In this document: in pieces, positions 1 through 5,603 of the stretch | Position numbering within the stretch: position 1 is the first letter of the stretch | Layout: every line of letters begins with the position of its first letter | NCBI GenBank assembly: GCA_002441395.1 | Contig: DJVZ01000023.1 | Location: 25,522-31,191, forward strand | DNA from: Spirochaetaceae bacterium UBA6243 | GTDB taxonomy: Bacteria > Spirochaetota > Spirochaetia > Treponematales > Rectinemataceae | Direction of reading: 5' to 3' | DNA: 5,670 nucleotides | Translations under genes and position numbers: made by a program | Notes under the pieces: generated by a model | Databases searched by the model: none | Told to the model about the DNA's origin: nothing | Seen by the model: only the letters and a program-made list of their open reading frames with translations

Positions 1-540
1 CTTGTCGAGGCCGTAGGCGAGCGCGGCCGCGGTCGGTTCGTTGATGATGCGCTTGACCTCAAGCCCGGAGATACGGCCGGCGTCCTTGGTCGCCTGGCGC
101 TGGGAATCGTTGAAATACGCCGGAACGGTGATGACAGCCTCGGTTACGGCCTCGCCAAGATAATCCTCGGCAGTTTTCTTCATCTTCTGCAGAATGAAGG
201 CACTGATTTCCTGCGGGCTGTAGAGTTTGCCACCGGCCTCGACGCGCACATCATTGCCATTATCGACGACTTTATATGGGACCAGCTTGGTCTCATTGAG
301 AACTTCGCCGAAACGGCGTCCCATGAATCGCTTTATGGAGAAAACGGTGTTTTCCGCATTAGTGATCATCTGGTTCTTGGCAGGCTGGCCGACGACGCGT
401 TCTCCCTTTGCAGTAAAACCAACAATGGACGGCGTTGTCCGCTGACCTTCAGAATTGGCAATAACAATAGGTTCCCCACCCTCCATCACCGCGACGCAGG
501 AATTGGTCGTTCCCAAATCAATGCCGATAATCCTTCCCAT
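1..540 (-). CDS. dnaK: Molecular chaperone DnaK (Hsp70), N-terminal 180 residues, cut by the window edge
   Basis: This is the ATP-dependent cytoplasmic chaperone that binds exposed hydrophobic peptides, working with DnaJ and GrpE. Reading from the ATG at 540, the frame stays open to base 1, giving 180 codons of a protein usually about 600-650 residues long. The visible part is most of the first lobes of the actin-like nucleotide-binding domain. It has the phosphate-1 motif IDLGTTNS at residues 7-14, the catalytic lysine in FSIKRFMG at K70, VITVPAYFND at 136-145 (connect/phosphate region), and NEPTAAALAYG at 167-177. The substrate-binding domain and C-terminal tail lie outside the window. The start has an AAGGAG Shine-Dalgarno 8 nt upstream. 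It follows grpE by 76 nt on the same strand, the usual Hsp70 operon order, and dnaJ may follow off the edge. No frame break is seen. Identity is certain. Confidence 0.98.
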   Translation of the reverse strand, partial: MGRIIGIDLGTTNSCVAVMEGGEPIVIANSEGQRTTPSIVGFTAKGERVVGQPAKNQMITNAENTVFSIKRFMGRRFGEVLNETKLVPYKVVDNGNDVRVEAGGKLYSPQEISAFILQKMKKTAEDYLGEAVTEAVITVPAYFNDSQRQATKDAGRISGLEVKRIINEPTAAALAYGLDK

Positions 541-548
541 ATTCTTTT

Positions 549-554
549 CTCCTT
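549..554 (-). promoter_or_regulatory. Ribosome binding site of dnaK
   Basis: Reading the minus strand, AAGGAG lies 8 nt before the ATG at 540. The rest of the 76-nt grpE-dnaK gap (541-616) is AT-rich. I found no clear hairpin or second strong promoter in it, so dnaK is probably co-transcribed with grpE. Confidence 0.75.
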
Positions 555-616
555 ATCTCTTTACCTATTTAAATTACTAAAATTATCTGCCTCAAAGCAA
601 ATCAATCATGTGACCC

Positions 617-1351
617 TTATGAAGCATTGTCCTCGGAGGCACTTTCGTCGGACGAAGCGTTCTGCTCATCCGCCGGCGTTTCAGTGCTCTGGGATGCCGC
701 ACCGTTCTGATTTGCAGGCATGGTCACTTTTACTTTTGCAGTGCGGACGACACGATCGTGCAGCTTATAACCAGGCATAAATTCCTGGGTAACTGTTGGC
801 TCCGGTACATCGCCCTGATCCGAGAACATCGCTTCGTGCAAACGCGGATCGAAAACGCCACCATTGGATTCGTACCGCGAAAGGCCATATTTGTTCGAAA
901 GCGTATCATAGAGCCTTTTCTGAATGAGGCGAATGCCGTCGACGACTTTTGACGCGTCATTCTGATGCTGTGCGACAGCCTCAAGCGACCGATCGAAATC
1001 ATCGAGCACCGGAATAAGATCATTAAGAAGCGTGGAGACCGCATATTGCTGAAATTCTTCTTTTTCCTTGACAACCCGCTTTCTGAAATTGACCTGTTCG
1101 GCAAGGGTGCGCAAATATTTATCATTCAGCTCTGCAAACTGCGTTTTGAGCAATTCAATCTCCGCTTTGGCCGCCGCAAGCTGGGCCTCCGGAGTGTTCA
1201 CCGCACCAGGATGGTTTCCCTGCTGCTCTTCTGCGCCTGGCTGTACCTCGACCTCGGGAACCAAGGGCTGGCTCTCCTGGTTTTGAGTCTGTTCGTTTTC
1301 CGGCTTCATCTCATTTGATGATTGGCCCTGTTCATGTTTATGCTTGGACAT
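617..1351 (-). CDS. grpE: Nucleotide exchange factor GrpE, co-chaperone of DnaK
   Basis: GrpE is a cytoplasmic homodimer that releases ADP from DnaK and can act as a thermosensor of the Hsp70 cycle. The 244-residue product has four parts. Residues 1-55 form a disordered Q/E/N-rich leader. Residues about 56-105 form a charged heptad-like helix (AKAEIELLKTQ through VKEKEEF), the dimer coiled coil. A helical segment with LIPVLDDFDRSLEA follows at 112-125. The C-terminal beta domain carries the full GrpE signature, from FDPRLHEAM at 167-175 to GYKLHDRVVRTAKVKV at 194-209. Residues 211-244 are an extra acidic, Ser/Ala/Glu-rich tail, making the protein longer than the roughly 200-residue E. coli form. 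The ATG is the first possible start, because an in-frame TGA sits two codons upstream. Its ribosome site (GGGTGAGGA) abuts the ATG, an unusually tight spacing. Identity is certain; the exact start is slightly less so. Confidence 0.97.
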   Translation of the reverse strand: MSKHKHEQGQSSNEMKPENEQTQNQESQPLVPEVEVQPGAEEQQGNHPGAVNTPEAQLAAAKAEIELLKTQFAELNDKYLRTLAEQVNFRKRVVKEKEEFQQYAVSTLLNDLIPVLDDFDRSLEAVAQHQNDASKVVDGIRLIQKRLYDTLSNKYGLSRYESNGGVFDPRLHEAMFSDQGDVPEPTVTQEFMPGYKLHDRVVRTAKVKVTMPANQNGAASQSTETPADEQNASSDESASEDNAS

Positions 1352-1396
1352 TCCTCACCCTGTCATGGAAAATTGAATCTGTGATTTTGTATGTTG

Positions 1397-1426
1397 AAAA
1401 TACTAATGAAACTTATTGATCGTCAA
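1397..1426 (-). promoter_or_regulatory. Predicted sigma-70-type promoter of grpE-dnaK
   Basis: On the minus strand, TTGACG (1426-1421) matches the -35 consensus at five of six positions. It is followed after 18 nt by TATTTT (1402-1397), a moderate -10 box. This lies about 45 nt upstream of the grpE ATG in an AT-rich stretch. It is the best promoter match in the 166-nt gap between the ATPase gene and grpE. It is inferred from motif and position only. Confidence 0.5.
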
Positions 1427-1439
1427 TATAAATGTTTCA
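1407..1439 (-). promoter_or_regulatory. Nested inverted repeat over the grpE -35 box, candidate operator
   Basis: The core is a perfect 6-bp dyad with a 3-nt spacer, TATTGA-CGA-TCAATA (minus strand, 1428-1414). It is flanked by a second pair of arms, TGAAAC (1439-1434) and GTTTCA (1412-1407). The -35 hexamer TTGACG lies inside the core, so a bound protein would block polymerase. The sequence does not match CIRCE (TTAGCACTC-N9-GAGTGCTAA), the usual HrcA site of grpE/dnaK operons. The regulator is unknown, and function is inferred from symmetry and position. Confidence 0.4.
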
Positions 1440-1464
1440 ATCTATTGCACTGTTTTCAAAGAAT

Positions 1465-1500
1465 GCCAGAATCCGGCAAACCTGCAGACCAACTTCTGGC
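1465..1500 (-). terminator. Weak hairpin after the transporter operon, possible transcript end
   Basis: Beginning 17 nt after the ATPase stop codon, minus-strand GCCAGAA (1500-1494) can pair perfectly with TTCTGGC (1471-1465) across a 22-nt loop. The following bases, ATTCTTTG, are not a proper U-tract. A competing pairing, AATCCG with CGGATT, overlaps the same arms. It is at best a weak or factor-dependent terminator, or a 3'-end stabilising structure. Confidence 0.25.
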
Positions 1501-1517
1501 GGATTATGAATCAATGC

Positions 1518-2642
1518 TCAATGTACCATTTCTTCGACATCACCGCTTCCGGGCATGGCGATCGCATCTCCCTCCGGCAAGAGTCTGCACGCGTCTATCG
1601 CAAACGATACCCGAATGGGGTCGCCTTTCTTGGGCAGCACAAGCTGGGAGTTGTTGAAACGATCCATGAACATGAATGTTTCACCGAATTTCATGACAAA
1701 ACGCACGGTGGAACCAAGAAATTTCACCATTTCGACAGTACCGGCAATAGTGTTGACATCCGGATATGATCCGGCATCGGCATCCCTCGCCACCGAAAGA
1801 GCTTCCGGCCTGACAGTAAGTTTGACTTTCTTCCCTTCAAGCCCTCTCAAATCACTCACTGTTCTCACCATGGTACCATTCAGTTCCACCGTTCCACGAG
1901 CAGCGTCAACGACAGGCCCCTCCAGAAGATTGAGCGTTCCAATAAATGAGGCAACATAGCTTGTCGCCGGGTTATTATAGATTTCAAACGGCGTTCCAGT
2001 TTGTTCGATTCTGCCATTGCGCATGACTGCGATCCGGTCCGAGATAGACATCGCCTCTTCCTGATCATGCGTCACGTAAATGGTTGTAATACCAAGTTCT
2101 TGCTGAATGTTTCGTATATCATCGCGCAACTGTACCCTGATCTTGGCATCAAGCGCCGAAAGCGGTTCATCGAGCAACAGCGCTTTCGGACGCACCGCAA
2201 TTGCCCTGGCCAGAGCAACCCTCTGCTGCTGCCCCCCAGACAACTGATGGGGATATCGATCCCCATAACTTTCCATGTGGATGAGGGCAAGCATTTCATC
2301 CACCCGCTTATGAATTTCCTGCTTGGTAATTTTTGCGATTTTCAGGCCGAATGCAATGTTTTTTCTGACAGTCATATTTGGAAACAAAGCATAATTCTGG
2401 AATACCATACCAAGATTCCGTTTGGCCGGCGGTACTCTCGATACATCTTTACCTTCGATCAGAATCTGTCCGGCGGTTGGTATTTCAAATCCCGCTATCA
2501 TTCTCAGCGTAGTAGTTTTGCCACACCCCGATCCCCCAAGAAAGGAAAGAAAACTACCTTCTTCCACAGAAAGTGAAAGATTTTTAATGACTGTATTGTT
2601 TCCAAAACTTTTCGTAACTTCATGAAGCTCAATGAATCCCAT
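1518..2642 (-). CDS. ABC importer ATP-binding protein, PotA/PhnT/FbpC family
   Basis: This is the cytoplasmic motor subunit of the importer, hydrolysing ATP to drive transport through the two permeases encoded just upstream. From the ATG at 2642 it has 374 residues. In that numbering it shows Walker A GGSGCGKTT (36-44), the Q-loop in VFQNYALFP (Q82), signature LSGGQ (134-138), Walker B ALLLDEP (154-160), D-loop SALD (162-165) and switch histidine in VTHD (H192). All catalytic residues are intact. Walker A begins GG rather than the common GP. Residues about 238-360 form a TOBE-like beta region, typical of the CUT1/polyamine/iron/phosphonate group. An upstream ATG at 2663 overlaps the permease stop (TAATG) but has no clear ribosome site. 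The ATG at 2642 has AGGAG 8 nt before it and starts MGFIELHEV, the normal start of the fold, so I prefer it. Family is certain; substrate is not. Confidence 0.95.
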   Translation of the reverse strand: MGFIELHEVTKSFGNNTVIKNLSLSVEEGSFLSFLGGSGCGKTTTLRMIAGFEIPTAGQILIEGKDVSRVPPAKRNLGMVFQNYALFPNMTVRKNIAFGLKIAKITKQEIHKRVDEMLALIHMESYGDRYPHQLSGGQQQRVALARAIAVRPKALLLDEPLSALDAKIRVQLRDDIRNIQQELGITTIYVTHDQEEAMSISDRIAVMRNGRIEQTGTPFEIYNNPATSYVASFIGTLNLLEGPVVDAARGTVELNGTMVRTVSDLRGLEGKKVKLTVRPEALSVARDADAGSYPDVNTIAGTVEMVKFLGSTVRFVMKFGETFMFMDRFNNSQLVLPKKGDPIRVSFAIDACRLLPEGDAIAMPGSGDVEEMVH

Positions 2643-2650
2643 GGCAGAAA

Positions 2651-2655
2651 CTCCT
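2651..2655 (-). promoter_or_regulatory. Ribosome binding site that decides the ATPase start
   Basis: Minus-strand AGGAG lies 8 nt before the ATG at 2642. It falls inside the seven-codon extension that would exist if translation began at 2663, which argues against that longer start. Confidence 0.6.
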
Positions 2656-2662
2656 GTTCGCA

Positions 2663-3460
2663 TTAATGCAAGCCGCCAATTTCAGATTTGGCCCCCGGAA
2701 TCCCGTGGCTCAAGAACTGAATGAGGCTAATGGATCCCCAGGTCATCATGAAACTCAAAATAGCAAGCGCAGCCGGCTCATAGGCCAAATCCCTTCCAAC
2801 ATGCGCCATATAGGGACCAAATGCGGGCCACGCCAGAAGCACCGCCAGTGTGAGTTCGCCAATCACCGTCGCAAAGGTCAGAAAAGTTGCAGAAAGGAGT
2901 GCGGTCCTGAGGTTAGGAAGAATTATTTTAAAAAGAATGCTCAACCATCCCGCGCCGAGACTTTGCGCGGCCTCGGTGAGCACTTTCAGATCCATCGACG
3001 TAAGCCCTGTGTCTATTGACCGATAAATATAGGGAAAAGAAATGACGACATATCCCGCCACGAGCAGCGCGGGGCTGGAAACAAGGGTGAGGGGAGGATT
3101 GGCATAGAATTTTATCAGACCAAATGCCAGTACCACGGGAGGAATCACAAAAGGCATCAAAGAAAATAGTTCGATAATCGGTTTTGCCTTTGGTATCTTG
3201 AGATTGATCAGAATGGCAGTCGGCACAATCAGCACCAGCCCGACTATAATTGTGTATACCGACATTTGCAGAGAAAACAAAAAAGACTGCAGGAATTTTG
3301 GATCAGCAAACACATGCTGGTACGCAACAAAACTCAGCACACCTTTCTTGCCTCTGAGAGAGAACAGAAAGGTCGAAATCAGAGGAATGAAAAAATACAG
3401 AAGTCCCAGGATCAGCCAGAACCATGACATTGCTTTCCGAGTTGCAGTACCATTCTTCAT
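2663..3460 (-). CDS. ABC importer permease, PotC/PhnV-like (second membrane subunit)
   Basis: This is an inner-membrane subunit that forms half of the translocation channel. From the ATG at 3460 it has 265 residues, with about six hydrophobic helices near 12-34, 60-87, 97-117, 128-146, 185-210 and 226-250. The cytoplasmic EAA loop that docks onto the ATPase reads TEAAQSLGAGWLSILFKIIL (about 162-181), with the conserved E-A-A and following glycine, then the usual P. This is the BPD_transp_1 fold. A GTG at 3469 would add three residues. However, it lies within the GAGGTGG Shine-Dalgarno (3472-3466) serving the ATG at 3460, and that ATG forms a 4-nt ATGA overlap with the preceding permease stop, suggesting translational coupling. 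The gene order and the separate, unfused permeases resemble polyamine or aminoethylphosphonate importers more than FbpB-type iron permeases, which are double-length. Confidence 0.93.
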   Translation of the reverse strand: MKNGTATRKAMSWFWLILGLLYFFIPLISTFLFSLRGKKGVLSFVAYQHVFADPKFLQSFLFSLQMSVYTIIVGLVLIVPTAILINLKIPKAKPIIELFSLMPFVIPPVVLAFGLIKFYANPPLTLVSSPALLVAGYVVISFPYIYRSIDTGLTSMDLKVLTEAAQSLGAGWLSILFKIILPNLRTALLSATFLTFATVIGELTLAVLLAWPAFGPYMAHVGRDLAYEPAALAILSFMMTWGSISLIQFLSHGIPGAKSEIGGLH

Positions 3461-4395
3461 TTCATCCACCTCGATGCAATTTTCTGAAGCCAGGAATACG
3501 CAAGAATGGCAAGCGTCATGATGAAAACCATGCCAAGGGCAAGCGCATATCCCAAATTCGGATCATGAAGAACATCACCTCTTATCTGTGCACCAATCAA
3601 AATCGGCACGATATTGATGAGTCCACCGGTAAGAGAGAATGCTGTGGCATATGCTCCAAAAGCATTGCCGAAGAGCAAAATGAATGAAGCCAGCAGCGAT
3701 GGAAGCAAGACAGGGATGCCAATATGCAACCAGTATTGCAGCGGAGAAGCTCCCAGATTTTCAGACGCTTCTCTCCATTCTTTTTTCATATTGTCGAGTG
3801 CTGGCTGGATTATGAGCACCATCAGAGGTATCTGGAAATAAATATAGGTCAGGGCCAGACCCCAGAAACTATAGAGATTGAAACCCGATGCATAGAGGTC
3901 TATTCCCAGAACCGTCCGCAAAAAGACGGTGACCAATCCCATTCGCCCCAGCGTTGAAATAAACGCAAAGGCCAGCGGAACACCGGCAAAGTTCGAAGCA
4001 ACGCCGGAAAATGTAGACATGAAGGAGCGGGTTCCCTTCGGGAGCCCTCCCAAACAAATGCCATATGCAATGAAAAAGCCCAACAGTCCGCCCCCCAATG
4101 CGGTAGTAAAGCTAAGCCGTATGGTAACCACATAGGAACTGATGATATTGGGCCTGAATAGTTTCGAGAAATTGACAAGAGAAAAATGGCCATCGTTCCT
4201 CTGGAAAGCCCCAATGAGCAGCGAGCCGGCAGGAATAATCATGAATGCAAAAATGAACACGAAGAAAGGAATAAGACCAAGCCATGCTTTAGATTTTGAG
4301 CGTGGGGCAGCATGTACGAGGAGGGCGCCGCCAGCCTTCTCGGGAGATGCGGCGCCCTTTCTACCAAACCGCTCCTTTTGCAAGGAGTCTCTCAT
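3457..4395 (-). CDS. ABC importer permease, PotB/PhnU-like (first membrane subunit)
   Basis: This is the other inner-membrane channel subunit, 312 residues long. A basic, poorly structured cytoplasmic leader (about 1-36) precedes helix 1 (WLGLIPFFVFIFAFMIIPAG, 38-57). Further hydrophobic segments lie near 87-117, 128-150, 171-200, 229-258 and 281-303. The ATPase-docking EAA loop reads EWREASENLGASPLQYWLHI (206-225), with EAS in place of EAA, and is followed by the usual IP-LLP stretch. The ATG at 4395 lies 4 nt after the binding-protein stop. It has only a weak purine-rich GAAGAAG ribosome site, so translation is probably coupled to the upstream gene. The stop overlaps the next permease start. 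The leader is longer than is typical, and its DNA contains a strong GC hairpin, described separately. The permease family is certain, while the transported solute is unknown. Confidence 0.94.
   Translation of the reverse strand: MRDSLQKERFGRKGAASPEKAGGALLVHAAPRSKSKAWLGLIPFFVFIFAFMIIPAGSLLIGAFQRNDGHFSLVNFSKLFRPNIISSYVVTIRLSFTTALGGGLLGFFIAYGICLGGLPKGTRSFMSTFSGVASNFAGVPLAFAFISTLGRMGLVTVFLRTVLGIDLYASGFNLYSFWGLALTYIYFQIPLMVLIIQPALDNMKKEWREASENLGASPLQYWLHIGIPVLLPSLLASFILLFGNAFGAYATAFSLTGGLINIVPILIGAQIRGDVLHDPNLGYALALGMVFIMTLAILAYSWLQKIASRWMK
3466..3472 (-). promoter_or_regulatory. Ribosome binding site of the second permease gene
   Basis: Minus-strand GAGGTGG lies 5 nt before the ATG at 3460 and inside the last codons of the preceding permease. 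It includes the alternative GTG at 3469, which makes that GTG an unlikely start. Confidence 0.6.
4323..4357 (-). other. Strong GC-rich hairpin near the start of the first permease gene
   Basis: A perfect 9-bp inverted repeat, GGGCGCCGC and GCGGCGCCC, is separated by 17 nt. It covers codons about 13-25 of the permease, within its variable cytoplasmic leader, some 43-79 nt past the binding-protein stop. The loop may add a short UCU/AGA stem. It could shield the 3' end of a processed binding-protein mRNA or slow ribosomes entering the permease gene. The structure is read directly from sequence; the role is inferred. Confidence 0.6.
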
Positions 4396-4399
4396 TATT

Positions 4400-5503
4400 T
4401 TACTTCTTCATGACTTCTACGCGGACAATCTGATCCCATTGTTCTGCAATGTATTTCTTGGCGGTATCCTGCTGCTCGATGGTTGGGAAAACCGCCTTCT
4501 CATACGCAGAAGAGGGGGGCAATTTCGCGACAAGATCAGCCGGAATCTTGTTCCGCTTCGCAAGATCATTGAATCGGACGGGGTGTCCATACCCTTTCAG
4601 CCACAGAATCTGACCTTCGTCAGAATAGAGGAATTCCATCCAGAGACGGGCCGCGTTCGGGTGCGGCGCATAAGCGCTGATCGCCTGGACGTAGACGCCG
4701 GCGATTACGCCTGTCTCGGGGATGATGACCGCGACATTGGGGTTGCCATTGCTCTTGTCGCGATTCGAAAGCGCATTGTAATCCCAACGAACCGTTATTG
4801 GTGTTTCTCCAGAAGCAACAGTTCCCGGCACTGCAATGAGCGGTACGAAATTACCGGCTTTGTTCATCTTGTCAAAGAATTTGAGCCCAGGCTCCATGTT
4901 GGCGAGGCTTCCGCCCTGCGAGAGTGACGCCGCGATAATTGTCATGATTGCCTGGTTTGAAGTGCGTGGATCACCGGAAAGAGCAAATTTGCCCTTGTAT
5001 TCCGGCTTCAGAAGGTCTGGCCAATCTTTGGGCAGGTTTTTGATGATATCGGCATTCACCTCGAATGCGAGAACGCCATAGTAATCCCCATACCAGTAAC
5101 CGTCACTGTCTTTTACTTCATTGGGGATGGTATTCCATGTCTGCACTTTGTATGGTGTGATGAGGCCTTCCTGTTTTGCGAGCGGCCCGAATGACAAACC
5201 GACATCAATGACATCGGGTGCCTGTGGACCTTTGTTGTTCTTGTTGGCGCGGATTGCTTCAAGCTCTTCGCCGGAAGAACCTTCCGGATTGAGCTCGTTC
5301 ACTTTTATGCCATATTTCTTGGAGAAAGTATCGATAAGCTCTCCATAATTCACCCAATCGCGCGGAAGCGCGATTACGGTAAGCTGGCCTTCTTTCTTGG
5401 CCGCAGTGATCAGTTCACTCAGGTCCTTTGTTGAAGTCCCCTGCGCAAAGGCCATCGATACGGAAAGCAATGCGATGATGAGCACAATGCCTAGTTTTTT
5501 CAT
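4400..5503 (-). CDS. Periplasmic substrate-binding protein of the ABC importer
   Basis: This secreted receptor captures the solute in the periplasm and delivers it to the permeases. The 367-residue precursor starts with a classic signal peptide: KK at 2-3, a hydrophobic core at 4-17, and cleavage predicted after AFA at 18-20. There is no lipobox cysteine, so it should be soluble and not a lipoprotein. The mature part fits the extracellular solute-binding family shared by PotD-, PhnS- and FbpA-like proteins (COG1840 or SBP_bac_6 type). It shows APDVIDVGLSF (95-105), GVLAFEVNADII (143-154), LSGDPR (175-180), GETPITVRWDYN (232-243) and APHPNAARLWMEFLYSDEGQ (279-298). RWDY (239-242) may contribute aromatic and acidic ligand contacts. 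I cannot see the paired tyrosines of true ferric-binding proteins at the expected place. The start has AAGGAGG 4 nt upstream. The gene leads the operon. Role is certain; ligand is unknown. Confidence 0.94.
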   Translation of the reverse strand: MKKLGIVLIIALLSVSMAFAQGTSTKDLSELITAAKKEGQLTVIALPRDWVNYGELIDTFSKKYGIKVNELNPEGSSGEELEAIRANKNNKGPQAPDVIDVGLSFGPLAKQEGLITPYKVQTWNTIPNEVKDSDGYWYGDYYGVLAFEVNADIIKNLPKDWPDLLKPEYKGKFALSGDPRTSNQAIMTIIAASLSQGGSLANMEPGLKFFDKMNKAGNFVPLIAVPGTVASGETPITVRWDYNALSNRDKSNGNPNVAVIIPETGVIAGVYVQAISAYAPHPNAARLWMEFLYSDEGQILWLKGYGHPVRFNDLAKRNKIPADLVAKLPPSSAYEKAVFPTIEQQDTAKKYIAEQWDQIVRVEVMKK

Positions 5504-5507
5504 ACAA

Positions 5508-5514
5508 CCTCCTT
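5508..5514 (-). promoter_or_regulatory. Strong ribosome binding site of the binding-protein gene
   Basis: Minus-strand AAGGAGG sits 4 nt before the ATG at 5503. This near-perfect match to the anti-Shine-Dalgarno fits the high expression usual for binding proteins compared with their permeases. Confidence 0.8.
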
Positions 5515-5529
5515 TGAAAGACCGAGATG

Positions 5530-5546
5530 GTTCGGAAACGCCGAAC
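5530..5546 (-). other. Small hairpin at the predicted 5' end of the transporter mRNA
   Basis: A perfect 6-bp stem, GTTCGG and CCGAAC, has a 5-nt loop. It lies 8 nt downstream of the -10 box, so it would be at the very 5' end of the transcript. It leaves the ribosome site free. It may stabilise the mRNA or be an operator; both roles are inferred. Confidence 0.45.
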
Positions 5547-5553
5547 GGTATTT

Positions 5554-5582
5554 ATTATACTACGTTTTTTTAATGTATAGAG
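5554..5582 (-). promoter_or_regulatory. Predicted promoter of the ABC importer operon
   Basis: On the minus strand the -10 box is a perfect TATAAT (5559-5554). With the usual 17-nt spacing the -35 position (5582-5577) reads CTCTAT, a poor match to TTGACA. The start of transcription would be near 5547, giving a leader of about 43 nt. A good -10 with a poor -35 suggests dependence on an activator or other control. Confidence 0.6.
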
Positions 5583-5603
5583 AATAATTCATGTTTTCTC
5601 TAT
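5577..5603 (-). promoter_or_regulatory. Inverted repeat over the -35 region, candidate operator
   Basis: Perfect 8-bp arms, ATAGAGAA and TTCTCTAT, are separated by 11 nt, placing arm centres 19 bp apart, roughly two helical turns. The promoter-proximal arm covers the -35 position of the importer promoter exactly. This suits a dimeric activator replacing a weak -35 contact, or a repressor blocking it. I do not recognise the motif. Confidence 0.45.

Noticed and set aside
1352..1517. Search for a CIRCE element or an hrcA gene before grpE
   Set aside because: No TTAGCACTC-N9-GAGTGCTAA-like sequence is present in the gap, and the gene immediately upstream is the transporter ATPase.
1869..1878. 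10-bp palindrome ATGGTACCAT in the ATPase gene
   Set aside because: It has no loop, lies in the TOBE coding region away from any gene start, and short palindromes like this are common.
2001..2576. A 191-codon open frame on the plus strand
   Set aside because: It runs antisense across the nucleotide-binding domain of the ATPase, including Walker A, LSGGQ and Walker B, and its product is low-complexity and unrecognisable.
3457..3469. GTG at 3469 as the start of the second permease gene
   Set aside because: This GTG forms part of the GAGGTGG ribosome site for the ATG at 3460, which also gives a typical ATGA overlap with the preceding stop.
4029..4047. Hairpin with 7 of 8 pairs and a 3-nt loop in the first permease gene
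   Set aside because: It is imperfect, lies in mid-gene, and encodes a normal loop between membrane helices; chance is a sufficient explanation.
4142..4927. A 261-codon open frame on the plus strand
   Set aside because: It lies antisense to the first permease and the binding protein, both of which have clear family motifs and ribosome sites. Its product has no recognisable domain, so it is a shadow of minus-strand coding.
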